Origin: Acorus gramineus
Lineage: Eukaryota; Streptophyta; Magnoliopsida; Acorales; Acoraceae
Assembly (NCBI GenBank): GCA_030737835.1
Contig: CM060855.1
Coordinates: forward strand, 10,282,328 to 10,346,327
DNA: 64,000 bases
Direction: 5' to 3'
This document shows positions 11,746-23,594 of this stretch, one piece after another. Position 1 is the stretch's first letter. Each line of letters starts with the position of its first letter. A program made the position numbers and the translations under genes. The notes under the pieces were generated by a model, which worked only from the letters and a program-made list of their open reading frames with translations, made no database searches and was not told the DNA's origin.

Positions 11746-14599
11746 TTAGTATCAACATTATAAATCAAACTCTATATATCTAGCTAGGCCTACTATGGCA
11801 TGTGGATCCCAATAACCCTTTGGCAACCATTATAAAATTAATAGTTAATAAAAAAAAATCTAATTAAGAGTTCATCATGCAGGAGATTAAAGGCTAAGCA
11901 ATAAGTATTAAGTGGTATGGCTTTTCTTATAGTTGCTTGTTTGTGCATATGATCCCAACAAATTAAAGAAATGTTGACTTGCATGTATTAATTTGAGAAA
12001 GTGATTTATAATAAAAATATCTTAGTTTAAGCGTAACGAAGGAACTGGAGTGAGATGTTCTTTCAGCAGTATGACAATATTAGAGCGAAATTATAAATAC
12101 GTTTTTTTTTAGTTTATGACATAAAACAGAAGTTTAGATGGTTAGAAGAAAAATATTCTCTTTAATTAGTTATTTGTTGGAACAAAAAAACACCCTATTA
12201 TGAGCGAATGAAGCTTATTAAAGCACAAACAGAATGCAACGTACAATGAATTTGTTGTGATTGATTTGCTCTTCATAAAGCCCACCCAACCATGATTTCC
12301 ATAAACAGCAAGACTATACATTAAATATTTACATACAAATTAACAACTCTGATCTAATCGAACAGTATCATCATATATATATATATATATGATAAAAAGT
12401 TTTAACTAACTAGCTCTTCTTTTTTTATTTATAAAACAATCAAGTTTCCACGGTTAGAAATTTTAATTCCAAGTAATTGAAATGGATCATAGCATTATAT
12501 TTGATTATATGCAACAATTTGACTATCAGCTAGAAATCATCCTTTTTTATTTATAAAATATAATATAATTTTGACAATTTTAAAGAAAATCCACAACAGC
12601 ATGTGTGTTTATGCATATGTATTTCGATAGGAATTGAAGAGAGTGATCATATTCTCTAATTTAGTCAATTGAATACAAATAATTTTATCTGTGAGACAAA
12701 TAAAATATTGTCCATTTATTTAGTTTGAATGATTTATCATGAAAAATACAATTTTTATATCATATGTTTTTGCATATATCAATCATACCAATGATCTATA
12801 TACATTTACCAAATAATTCGATTAATTAATTTTTTTATATATTTTATTATATATTTATATCTACCCTGTGTATTATATATATGAATATACACTTATCGTA
12901 CTATACAGGACACACAAATTTGTGACTAAAAGACTTGGAAATGCAGCATTAATTGAATAAATAATGTTAAACATTCCCTACAAAGTTGAACAGCTGTGGT
13001 AATGGAAGAACCACCTCTTGAGCATCGCAAGCCGCCCAAATCTTTTCAGAGATCTCCACAACCGTTCCTTTTTTTTGGGGTCCACACGTGCGCGTGTAAT
13101 GATTAGAAATCTATCTCATAAAACATGTTTTATGTAATGCAATGAAAAACTGTTCATGGCTTTTGAATGCATTGTTTATTACTTAATTAATAAAACATGT
13201 TAATTAGCATTGTTTATTAACAGACAAACCCTTGTGGACCTAATAATTTTTTTTGTTGGCCAAAAGCACGCTATAAACTACAACTCCAAATTAGGGTTTG
13301 TGGTTTCTTCATGACTTGTACTTAATTTATAAACAAAAACTGTGTTTTTGCTTTCTTGAGCCTGAGTTTGAGCATCTTCTGATTGGCAACCCACTCAACT
13401 AATGTGTTCTCCATGCGTGTGAGCAGGTACCCACACGTGTGGAGAATGAGATGATTGTACCATGCCACATTTGGAACCTAATATTCATTAAGGAAAATAA
13501 AATGTCCAGAGATCTGCGCAGTCCTGTATATGGGCCTAGTTGTCCAGCCCACTTGAGGGCCATGCATGAATGCAAATCAGAAGTTTAAAATGGGCTGGGT
13601 TGGGCCGATACGGCCCGCTAAAAATGGGCCAATGGGTTAATGGGCCGTGCCAGGCTCGCCGGGCTTCCCATGAGCCTAGCTGGCCATCCGGTATTTTTTA
13701 AATTTTTTTTTAAAACCTAAATTTTCTTAATATTACAAAAATATGTAAATGTATTATATATATATATATACACACAAAAATATTATATATACTTGATATA
13801 ATAATGAGATAAGACACTTATTTAAAACATATTATATTATTTTGTCTCATCTACTGGAATTGTCGTGTCTTATTGTACCTATCGTGTTGTGCTTACTAAC
13901 ATGCTGTGTCAGAAAGGTCCAACGTGTCATAAAACTGTCCGACATGGCTCATATATCTTAACGTATTGTATCGTGCCAGTTTCTTAACGTGTCATGTCTC
14001 GTAACGCGTCTCAGGGCAAATGCATGTTAGTCCTGCCTGCATACACATGAACATCCTTCAAATGAAAAAAAATAATGTCATACACTATGATAGAAGCTAT
14101 ACATTATGGTAGCTATCATAGTATATCGAGCTTAAATCGCGCTGTGTGTATCAGCGCTATAAAAAGGGAGTCCTACGTGTTGGTTATCTTTCTCCACGGA
14201 TTTCAATCGAGTGTGTCATCTTCATATTTGAGTTATGATTTTTTTCTGGAGCTAGATAATTATAAGTCACGTGTACTAATCAGACACCCTTACTGACACA
14301 CTAATTGAAATGTACTAAAAATAAATTAAATAATCTAATTAATGCTTTTTTAGCCCACTGACCATCATGGATGAACCTAGCTATGGAGGTTGAACTTGGG
14401 GACCCCCAACTGTTCAGCAGCAAGCACTCAAACCGATGGGGAAAGCTGTCTAATTAATGATTTAACCAAGAGTCCGACCATTAAGTTAATTAATTAATGA
14501 TCCAAAAGTATTCTAAATTTACCCTTACCATAATTCAAACAGGTTTGGATTATCTGCGAGTCATAATTTATATATTTATATCTTACGTGTGACTTTCAC

Positions 14600-14607
<8 letters not shown>
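11746..14607. other. Intergenic AT-rich region
   Basis: No gene. A GC-richer patch at about 13590-13685 is rich in GGGCC/TGGGC words typical of dispersed plant repeats, but I found no ends. Confidence 0.5.

Positions 14608-14638
<31 letters not shown>
14608..14638. repeat. (AT)n microsatellite
   Basis: About 15 uninterrupted AT units. Confidence 0.85.
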
Positions 14639-14640
<2 letters not shown>

Positions 14641-14707
14641 ACATTGAAAATCAAATTATTATAAATGTATGTGAAATCTAAAGAGAAAAAAAATACAAAA
14701 ATTAATT

Positions 14708-15297
14708 ATGGGTCCTTCGGGTAAACCTTTGAATTATTTTTAGGTCTCTGAAACATCTGGACTTATTTTTATGTCCTCAAATCCCATTGTGTATTATTTC
14801 TAAGTTCTTCTGTCTATGCACTGTTAAGTCCACCATTATATTTTTTATTTTTAGCCCTCTTTTGTCACTGTCTGTATACATTGTTAGCAGGTTTGTGTAC
14901 ATTATTAAACTCTCTATGTACGCTGATAAATTGTCTGTATATTTTGTTGATGGACTTTGTGCATGATTAATTAATTATATTCTATTATTATGTCTATATA
15001 TTGTGACATTATGAAAATTTATTGTGTACGCCATCAAATTTAACACGCGTAAGGAAAATATTTGGTTGTTTGTGTGGTAAGGGAAGAGAGAGGGGTAACA
15101 AAAAAATGTGAAGAAATGGGTAAAATCGGATAAAGAAAAAGAATAAAAGATAACTCTCATCATCCAGACTCCATTGAGGCACACCGGCGCACATTGGATG
15201 GAAGAACCGAATAAATACCCAACTCATTTGAAGTTCCAAAAATAAGTTAGATATTTCAAAAACTTAAAAATAATTCAAAGATTCTTCAGAGAACATG
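14708..15297. mobile_element. MULE-type MITE (590 bp)
   Basis: The two ends form imperfect inverted repeats of about 75 bp: TTTGAATTATTTTTAGGTCT on the left corresponds to TTTGAATTATTTTTAAGTTT in the complement of the right. A perfect 9-bp direct repeat, aaattaatt, flanks them (14699-14707 and 15298-15306). The 9-bp duplication plus long TIRs point to Mutator-like. No transposase inside. Confidence 0.65.
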
Positions 15298-15306
15298 AAA
15301 TTAATT

Positions 15307-16464
15307 TCTATATAAAACACACACACACACACATTTTTCACTTAAATACATTTGCACCAATCGGATGTTATCCATAACGAGCCGAGCAAGATACAATTAT
15401 ACAAACAAACAGTGGATTTAAATCCATCATACTACCAGGAGAGAATCCATTTTATGGATCGATTTCACATTAAGTTAAACGTATAAAATTAATCACAAAA
15501 AATCACATGAAAGCCCAAATGTTTCTTTTTGTTCTTTCCCTCCAACTAAGGAAATGATAATAACCCTTTTTAAGGGTGTGATTGACTCCTAACGGAGTAA
15601 TTAATAGTTTTTAGTAGATATTTCCCAACCTTCATGAATAGAAAAAGGAATATCTCCAGGCCCCCTTCCCCACCGAAAGCTAGACATAACTCATAAGAGT
15701 GCCCAAAAGAAATTTCTTGCCGTGAGAAAGAAAGAAAATCTTAAATCCAACACAATTAAATTTGTTTATATGCTAAGTTGGACCTGGCTTAGAGTCATGC
15801 ACACAGATATTCCAACTGATTCCTGCTTGTGTTCACAGGACAAGTACTGTTGATGAAGTTATCTATCATTTGGAAATATGTAAGTTACTAAGCAGGAGTC
15901 TTTGCGTGTGGGGGCATCTATTGATTGATCTCGTTTCTTTTGTTTTATTACTATATGTTGGGGACATTCAATTTCTTTCGGGAATAATAAGAAACACTAT
16001 GTACAAGGATTTCTCAAATTATTTAAAAAAAAAAGGGCTCCATAAAAAGATTAATTATTGTGGTTAATTAATTATATGATGTCTATAGACTTGACTATAC
16101 ATGATGTTTACCCACACTATATAGAGATCAGGTTAATTATGTTAAGATCTAGGATTGCCGAAAGAGATACAAATTAAACAAAAGGCTCCACAAATTCCTA
16201 CGAGATAAGATTTGGTGGGCAAAAGAGAGGAATATTTGACCATTACTACTTGGAGAAAATGCAAGGACTCTTTAAACTTTAGCCCCCACACCTTCAGGTC
16301 ATATATAATAGTTATGGGTTGACGAGAATTTATAGTTCTTCTTTTTTTTTTTTTTCAAATTTTTTGAGTTTTGTATTTCCTACGTATCAATTAAGAATAA
16401 ACTATACCTTTCTCCTAAGTATAAGTAGTTTTCATAATTTATTCTAATTTATCCAGGATAGCTA
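15307..16464. other. Intergenic AT-rich region
   Basis: No gene recognised. A short (CA)n tract lies just inside the left limit. Confidence 0.5.
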
Positions 16465-16515
16465 TTACCCCTGTTTGGGGTGTGATCTAGGGTTATTCGC
16501 CCCTGATATATAGAG

Positions 16516-16767
16516 TTTTAAGTCCCCACAAACTATCATATTTAGTGATCGATCCCTCCCTTCTTCGTATTTAGGTTTTAGTCCCCCGATTTAAAGGATA
16601 ATTCATGGATAGTCCCTCACAGGGACTAAAAAGTAAATTAAATAATTTATGGATAGGTCCCTCTCAAGGACTAAAAAGGAATTATCATTTAAATCTGGGG
16701 ACTAAAACCTAAATACGAAGAAGGGAGGGATCAATCACTAATTATAATGATTTGTGGGGACTTAAAA
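16516..16767. mobile_element. Nested hairpin MITE (252 bp, about 70-bp arms)
   Basis: TTTTAAGTCCCCACAAA at the left is mirrored by the complement at the right, and the arms continue through CCCTCCCTTCTTCGTATTT and GGTTTTAGTCCCC with only a few mismatches. A transcript would fold into a long stem, so small-RNA production is plausible. Its own target duplication is unclear. Confidence 0.7.
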
Positions 16768-17278
16768 TATAGTTATACTAGGAAATATAATAATTTATAT
16801 AGAATAAACAAATTTTTATTTGATTGTCTTTTCTGTTATTCTCATTGGGAAACGTAAAAATGATATTTTTGTTGTTTGATTCACTTTGAAAATGAGGATA
16901 TATAGTGAATAAGATATGGATAAGAGTTTATGACTTTTTAATGGCAACTATACCGTACCGTTGTATAAATTGTTTGTGTTTGAAAATAAGTGTGAATGAT
17001 GTATGTGCGATATGATAGATATGTCAGTTTTTGGAATGTGTATGGGAGTGTTAGGTGAGATAAACTTTTTAAAATGAAAAAAAAGAGTATATTTATCTAT
17101 TGACATAAATAAGTTATAATAAACAATTCCCAGTATTTTCTTAGAATAGTATTTAAGCTTTATCTTAGCTTATCCAAGCATAACTATACAGTGTTTATTC
17201 TTGTAAAAAACAAATAATTTTTTTTTTTATTTTCATGTATTCCTCCCTATTCCCCTTGCTTATATTCCACCCCAAATT

Positions 17279-17296
17279 GGGGGGGGGGGGGGGGGG
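17279..17296. repeat. G18 homopolymer
   Basis: Eighteen G at the right terminus of the Harbinger-like MITE. Confidence 0.9.
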
Positions 17297-17732
17297 TGTT
17301 AAAGTTTAGACATATTAAATAAACATGTTTTTTTAAGATTAAGCATATTCTTTCCTTATGCATCCTCTTATTCGCAACAAATAGGGGTGATTGAGAGTGG
17401 ATGAGGAAAAATAATTTGAATACTAGAAAAATATATTTGTTTAGTATTAAATTAATCGTAATATACAGTTATACTTAGATAAGTTATAAGAATGTACTTT
17501 GATAATTATACCTTAGAGGAAAGTATAATATATTCTTATTTTATCTATCAAAAACTACAATTATATTCTAAAAATACGAGAAACACAAGATAAAAGTATA
17601 CCAGAACTAAAAAAAAATTAAACAAAAATAATCTTATTTTTAAATTTTCTCTACCTTCATATAACTACTTTGTATCCTGAGTTATCCGCAGACCAGATAG
17701 GAGGGAAAGGAAATGTGGTAGACTACTATACA

Positions 17733-18125
17733 CAGAGCCAGCCCTCGGTACGCAACCAGGACAGTTGCCTAAGGCCCCTATCTTAAATAGGGCCCTAAAT
17801 CCCTAAAATTTAGATTGCATTATAATTGTTTGAGTATTTTTAGGATTTAGTTTTGCATTTGAATTTTAAGGAACGTAATCTTTTCATTAACAGATCCCAC
17901 ATTGTGTTTTTTTTGTTCTTGTTCATTATATTAAAACACAAAACATAATTAATAATCTTTTTTCCAAGAAAATATTTTTTTGTTTGGTTTTTATTTTTGT
18001 TTTTTTTATTTTTTTAAAAAACTAATTGTGTTGTTGCTCACTATATTTTATTTTTGGGGCCTTATTTTATGAATTCGCCTAAGGCCATTCCCATTAAACG
18101 AATATCGAATATCAGGGCCGGCCTA
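17733..18125. mobile_element. hAT-type MITE, copy B (393 bp)
   Basis: Termini CAGAGCCAGCCCT (left) and the complement of AGGGCCGGCCTA (right), flanked by a perfect 8-bp direct repeat actataca (17725-17732 and 18126-18133). Same ends, length and subterminal CCTAAGGCC-type blocks as copy A at 6369-6757. Non-autonomous. Confidence 0.75.
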
Positions 18126-18133
18126 ACTATACA

Positions 18134-19600
18134 CATTTCACATAATTAAGGTTCACATACACAGCCACCCACCAGACAATATATGTAATAGTTTAAAGCA
18201 TAATTGAATGACATATTCATTTCCTTCACAACAAGTGCTTTTTCAAGCGGGTAAACCACTAGGTATCCATCCTAAAGTAACATAACGAAAAACTAAAATA
18301 AAGATCCATCTTGAGATCCTTTAATAAACCCACAATTCTCAAAAGAAAAATAAAACTTAAAAATATATTAATGAAAAGCTGAAAACCCTAGTTTACCGAA
18401 AATAAAAATAATAAAAACAAAAGTTTGTTGTAACTAATTAAATCTACATGATCCTAGGAGATCCTCAGAATTAATAGAGATCAAAACCGAGTTGTTATGA
18501 TAAATATATTCAAAATATCAAAAAATTCATTTTGAGGGCCTACAAATAGAAAAAATTGAAAAATAAACATGTTGTGGTGTGGCTACAACTTTTGAAGATC
18601 TTCTCGATATTTAGCTCTAGTAAAAAATTTCAAGTGATTCTGAGTTCGAGGCACTTGATTTCTATTAGCCAATTTTTTTATAATTATCTGGAAATCTCAA
18701 AAATGGACATTTTCAGGTTCTTCGCTCCATAAACGCGTTAGCCACCCATTCTGCATCATAAAGCATTGTTACATCCATTTCTCCTAACAATATTTCAAAT
18801 ATCAGTGTGCCCTACCACAGATGGATGGAATGAATACCATAGGGAATAGTATTTGCTTGGATGGTACGTTTGAGACTTTTGTTGGTCCACTCAAGCTATA
18901 AGCATGTATCCACACTACATTATTGAGTCTTTAAAAATAGCTAGCTTTAATATGATTTCATAATCCTAGCCATTCAAATATGCATATATGGAGTCCTTTC
19001 AACATATGTTACACTTGTGTTTCAATCTTGCATAAATAGTTTTCAAATGATTTAATAACGTAACCCTAACCACAATTTTTACTTTTGACCTGATAATGGT
19101 GGTGAGTCTAAAAATATAGCTATATGGATGCGTACGCACATGTTATAAACTGACTTTGTCAAATTACTCCCTTGCCCCAAACTTATTTCATTACGTACTC
19201 TCTCAATTTTTCTTGTTCAAATGTGGGATGGTCTAGTAATCGAAGAACAACAATTAATGGCTTTAAAAGGAATATGTGGGGATGAGAAATGAAGAGGAAG
19301 TCAGGAAGTTGAAGAAGATACATATAATATACGAACCCATAAATGTAACAAGGACAAATTGATCAATTCACAAATCACCAACTGTGAAAATAAAATGTGT
19401 ATATTCACGGAAAATTCCATTAACCCTAGCTCACGACAGTTTGAATATTGCATGGCCACCAATAGGTCTTAAAGAAGATTTTAAAAGAGGTCAATTTGAC
19501 AAAATTAGATTATAACAGGAGTGTGTGTGTAGATACATATATATATACATACATACAGACATACATATGTACATGCATATATATGTAAAAATCCCAAAAT
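18134..19600. other. Spacer and upstream region of the second CEP gene
   Basis: No gene. From about 18830 on, patches correspond in order to the sequence upstream of the first CEP gene (GGGAATAGTA, CAAGCTATA, ATCCTAGCCATTCAAATA, ATGGTGGTGAG), so the duplication includes several hundred bases of promoter. Confidence 0.6.
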
Positions 19601-19618
19601 ACACCCTCCCAAGATCAT

Positions 19619-19626
19619 TATAAATA
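19619..19626 (+). promoter_or_regulatory. TATA box of the second CEP gene
   Basis: TATAAATA lies 104-111 bp upstream of the chosen start codon, in the block conserved with the first CEP gene. An in-frame ATG at 19631 is only 5 bp past it and so probably upstream of the transcription start. Confidence 0.6.
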
Positions 19627-19664
19627 AGCCATGGACACCAGAAGAACTCCATATCTTCCAATCT

Positions 19665-19670
<6 letters not shown>

Positions 19671-19722
<52 letters not shown>
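19671..19722. repeat. (CT)n(CA)n microsatellite in the leader of the second CEP gene
   Basis: About 15 CT units followed by about 11 CA units, ending just before the start codon at 19730. The first CEP gene has only a short CTCTCTCTCTCT at the same place. Confidence 0.85.
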
Positions 19723-19723
<1 letters not shown>

Positions 19724-19729
19724 CTTGTT

Positions 19730-19975
19730 ATGGCTCCGGAGAAGATGATGAAGTTCACTTTCATTCTGCTTGTGCTGATCCTCCTCTCCCAAGAGGTTCA
19801 ACCGTCGGAGGGAGGAAGTCTGAGGGGAGCCAATTCGATGGACGTGAAGGAGGAGCACTGCGAGGTGGGTCATGGAAAAACTGGTGAGGTAAGTGTGCCT
19901 GCAACTAATGCACAAGCTTATACCACTCCGGGCAGACCTACCAGTCGGGGACCCAGTCCCAGTATAGGCAATTAA
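19730..19975 (+). CDS. CEP-like precursor with a degenerate peptide motif
   Basis: An 81-residue paralogue of the gene at 8674-8940. Both share the signal peptide, the EVQPSEG junction and the leader ending TTGTTATGGC. The final residues RPTSRGPSPSIGN align without gaps to RPTAPGHSPGVGH of the paralogue. The first RPT, the central G, the SP pair and the penultimate G are kept, but the PGH core is RGP and the terminal GH is GN. The protein stops at the motif, with no tail. An in-frame ATG at 19631 would add 33 residues of microsatellite-encoded sequence and bury the signal peptide, and it sits too close to the TATA box, so 19730 is preferred. It is either a diverged secreted peptide or a CEP in decay. 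The frame is intact. Confidence 0.78.
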   Translation: MAPEKMMKFTFILLVLILLSQEVQPSEGGSLRGANSMDVKEEHCEVGHGKTGEVSVPATNAQAYTTPGRPTSRGPSPSIGN

Positions 19976-20018
19976 TTATATATCAATCTCCAGATTAACT
20001 ACTTAATAAGGGTTCCGC

Positions 20019-20024
20019 AATAAA
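20019..20024 (+). terminator. Polyadenylation signal of the second CEP gene
   Basis: AATAAA 44 bp after the stop; the GCAGTGACATC block that follows in the first gene is found again at about 20096. Confidence 0.5.
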
Positions 20025-20208
20025 GAAAAATGTGGGTGGAAGTCTTCGTCGCATGTCCTTACATATGTGTTGTTCAATGTATTAAGCAACAGAGAGCAGT
20101 GACATCCCAGACTGTTATCTAAATTATCCACCATTATTAATATATATGCGTATTGTGTGTTTGTGTTTTCATTTTTAAATTAATGTGTTGTACTTCAACC
20201 TCCAACCA

Positions 20209-20225
20209 CCCCCCCCCCCCCCCCC
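20209..20225. repeat. C17 homopolymer
   Basis: Seventeen consecutive C downstream of the second CEP gene. Confidence 0.9.
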
Positions 20226-20469
20226 ACATTATGCACGTCAACTGTTTATATATAATCATACGTTCCCAAAAAAAAAAGAAACTGCACATGCAGACAAACA
20301 TACATGCATAACTCAGTCGAGTGTTTTTTTCTTTTTAATGTATCAATACATGCAGATCAAGCAAGTGATTTAAAGATCTTGATCTTTTATATTAGTGTTC
20401 TTTATATGACCGGATATTTAACCAATGAAGAAATAGTGAGGTGGTGGTGCTGGTATAAAGGTTTCTGTT

Positions 20470-21748
20470 TATAGAACTCCTTAATTCGTTTTACATAGAT
20501 TTCTATAGATGAAAAAAAAATGCTACCGAACTTTATTTTGATTGGATATGAGAGTTATCTTTTTTTTAGTGAGGGGATTTGAATTCCAGTCTTGTCACTT
20601 GTTGATAAGGAAAGATTTGAAAAAAAAAAAAAAAATTACCGGCTAAAAAGAAATTTTTTTTTGTAAAGACATTAATTAATCTAGTCACCATGAAATACCA
20701 ATGAAAGGTCTTGTACCTTGTAATGGCCTCACAGACAACTTCCTTTTTTTTTAGCAGACCCCGCTAGCACCCACTATTCAATAAGGAGGTCAAGGGATCA
20801 GTCCCGGGGCATTTATTTTTTTAAAAAAAGAATGTTCTTTTATAAAAAAAAAAACACTGATCCAAATTAAAACTCATATATAACATGCAACCAATTTTAG
20901 TATGAGATATATGGTTTCATATCCATTTTTGTTATTGATTATGCACTTTTAGAATTGGCCTATATTTTATTTTGAAAAAAAAGTAGATCTTGTTATCGAC
21001 ACTTATGTTCTATAGTGAGAGTTACAAATCCGAATGGGGGACGAGAGGATCAGAATAAAAAACTGAAAACCAAAGAAAAAGAAACAAAAGACGGGGGGGG
21101 GGGGGGGGGGGGGGTGTCCCTCTCCCCAGCCAAGAAGCGCATCACTCAGTAATTATAAAGCGATAGAAGCACAACGTGACGCTCCCAGCACTGGCTATTC
21201 TGCACCCGAATCTATGATGAGCACAACGGTCTCCCATGTGTTCTCTACATACACACATGAGCTTTTAAATATCAAGTCATTCCATGTTTTCCAAATCGAT
21301 CATGCAACCGTAGGAATAAGTTAAATTGGGTTATCAAATCAGTTAAATTTTTATCTATTATCATGGACGTTAATATAATGTCTTTTTAGTAGTCGTTACA
21401 TTATTGACATAGCATATTCAATTATCCAATGTTATATATGCTCCACCATGTCATTATACACTTTATTACCAAAAAAACATAGAAAAATAAGCATGCATGC
21501 CTATGTTTTTTTTTTAAAAAAAAACATTTTGAATAAACAAAATTATTCAAGTATATACTTAAAAAAAAATCAAAACATATGGTAGGGGCTGAGGATATAG
21601 GGTACCGGTACGTGTAATGTATTCTAGTAATATTTTCTTAATATCATACGTTTTTCTTAAGCTTGAGTTCGAAATGGAGCTATAAACTAATATCACACAA
21701 GTGGGAAAGGTGCCCTAATATTAAATTGAAAAAATGATACACGAAGTC
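20470..21748. other. Intergenic AT-rich region
   Basis: No gene recognised. Contains a G22 run at 21093-21114. Confidence 0.5.
21093..21114. repeat. G22 homopolymer
   Basis: The longest G run in the window. Confidence 0.9.
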
Positions 21749-21757
21749 CTCAAAATC

Positions 21758-23585
21758 GGGTTCGGAACACCTGTGTAAACACCACAGGGTCACCATGTGA
21801 ACACCAACGAGGCTGCGACACCTGTCCAGATTGGCACATGCCACTCACGTGATGACTTATCAAAAACCCAGCCCGTCTCTTCACGCCGTGAACACCAACC
21901 TCTTCACGCCGTCTCTTCAAGCAAGATCACCACCGTCCAAGTCGACTTCATCGAACGGTTTGATTTTTAAGTTTTTTTAGTGTTTTTTTGGCTTTCCCAC
22001 CATCTGATTTAATATGGACGGTTGGGATTAAATGATGGAGGGTATGAATACCCTCCATCTTTTCTCTCCTCACTTAGTTTTGAATGGAATGAAACCCTAG
22101 CCACCATTCTTTCATCTTTGAAACCCTAGCCACCCTCTTCTGCCACGACCGTCCGACACCGCTAACCGGCACCGCTGACCGGCACCACCGACGCTTGAGA
22201 ATCCCTATCCGAAGCCTTCACGATGCCTGCCACCGACGCAACGATCCCCTGTTCGAACTGCTCACCGACGCCCGACGATCCCTCGTCCGAATTGTTCACC
22301 GACACCTGACGATCCCCCGTCTGAACCATTCACCGAAGCCTGACGATCCACTGTCGGAACCCTTCACGACCCCCTCCGCCAACACCTGACGATCCCTTGT
22401 TTGACTTCCAACTTGTCCACTCATCAAATCCATAACTGTCTTCGGTGCTAATCCTGAACCATCTATGATATCAACCTAAGCAGCTTGAGCATTTCAAATT
22501 TTTCTATGTGACCTCAAATTATGGCGCTAGAGGGTCGGAACAAGATCATGATTGTGGTTCTCTTTAAATTTATTGACAAGATACGAACCAAAAGATTGAT
22601 AAATGATAACCATATGTGCCTCACATCCTGTTCTTGTCTCGGGCTGTGGCTGCAAAGCTTTTTGTTTATTAACCCCTTTGAACCCTTCTTTAGAACAACA
22701 GAATTTTCGCTTACGTAGTATGCCATTGGACTTATGTGCATCACTTCTTCGAATGCTAAATCCAACTGATCTTGCATATGTGTTGTAGAATTAATAGGCA
22801 CTATCTTCAGAATCGAATGCCATACCAATTTCAAGCATACAATTATAACTACATTATTCAACAAACTCATTGTCTCCTTTCATGTTAATAAAATATTCAG
22901 CTAAGACCCAATCTGTTAAAAAAAAAAACAAACAGGCATGGATAAAAAATAAAATCAAAATATAAAAAAATCCTTATAATCAAACATTATAGAAAACCTT
23001 ACAAGCAATAAAAGCTAGCCAAGCAAACTCTTAATTGATGCATTATAAAATAAAAACAAATTTCTTAAAAAAAGTAAAACATTTAGGATAAATAAAAAAA
23101 AACAAATCTGTAATAATAATAATAATAATAAAAAGCCAAGCAAGCATGGATAAAAAATGAAATCAAAATATATAGAAACCTAAACATAAAAATTTTAAGA
23201 ACCACAAATCTATTATGTAATAATGTAGATCATTTGGAGGAGAAAGTTTGAAACTGAGAAGCAAATACTCAAGTCTATTCAGGTCACTCAAAATCTGCCA
23301 GTGACGGGCTTCAAGAGAGGCTGCAGGAACGGCGATTTTGCGATCAGATGTTATCGGCGAGTGAAGAGATATTATCAAACAAAACACAGTTCACGGTGTG
23401 ATGAAGAGATGGCGTGAAGAGACGGCGTGGTGTTCACGGCGTGAAGAGGGGCGTAACCCACCTTTGACAGGCTGAGTTTTTGATAAGTCATCACGTGAGC
23501 GGCATGTGCCGATCTGAACAAGTGTCGCAGTCTTGTTGGTGTTCACAGGGTGACCCTGTGGTGTTTACACAGGTGTTCCGAACCC
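21758..23585 (-). mobile_element. Mutator-like element carrying a FAR1-type gene fragment (1.8 kb)
   Basis: The ends are inverted repeats of about 120 bp or more. Both start GGGTTCGGAACACCTGTGTA and continue through CACCACAGGGTCACC and CACGTGATGACTTATCAAAA with a few mismatches. The 9-bp direct repeat ctcaaaatc flanks the element exactly (21749-21757 and 23586-23594). Long TIRs beginning with G plus a 9-bp duplication define a Mutator-like element. No mudrA-type catalytic core is present. The only coding relic is a FAR1 domain on the minus strand. A GC-rich stretch at 22205-22395 has a roughly 36-bp repeat around TGACGATCC. Either a Pack-MULE or the remnant of a FAR1-related transposon. Confidence 0.85.
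22400..22883 (-). pseudogene. FAR1-type DNA-binding domain fragment inside the MULE
   Basis: One minus-strand frame starting at ATG 22883 reads GMAFDSEDSAY, FYNTYARSVGFSIRRSD, KRKFCCSKEGF, TRTGCEAHMVI, NKFKENHNHDL and NLRSHRKI in order. This is the FAR1 (FHY3/FRS) N-terminal zinc-binding domain: the Cys of FCCSKEGF, the Cys of TGC and the HNH are all in place. The linker that follows in FRS proteins (SGLAPKTVMDLMSGQVG) is also recognisable. The frame has five in-frame stops between 22883 and about 22400, one near the start, one between SAY and FYN, and three around the LRSHRKI segment, so it cannot be translated as one protein. FAR1 proteins are domesticated relatives of MULE transposases, so the domain's origin (captured gene or own transposase) is open. 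Confidence 0.85.
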
Positions 23586-23594
23586 CTCAAAATC

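Larger units (their letters stand above)
16468..17298 (+). mobile_element. Harbinger-like MITE with a nested hairpin element
   Basis: Left terminus CCCCTGTTTGGGGTGTGA and right terminus ACCCCAAATTGGGG, the latter expanded into an 18-base G run. TTA is on both sides (16465-16467, 17299-17301). The interior matches the 516-bp element at 1894-2409; the extra length is the hairpin at 16516-16767. No transposase. Confidence 0.6.

Noticed and set aside
20753-20820. Possible further SINE (T run followed by AGCAGACCCCGCTAGCACCC)
   Set aside because: No tRNA-like boxes or target duplication found.
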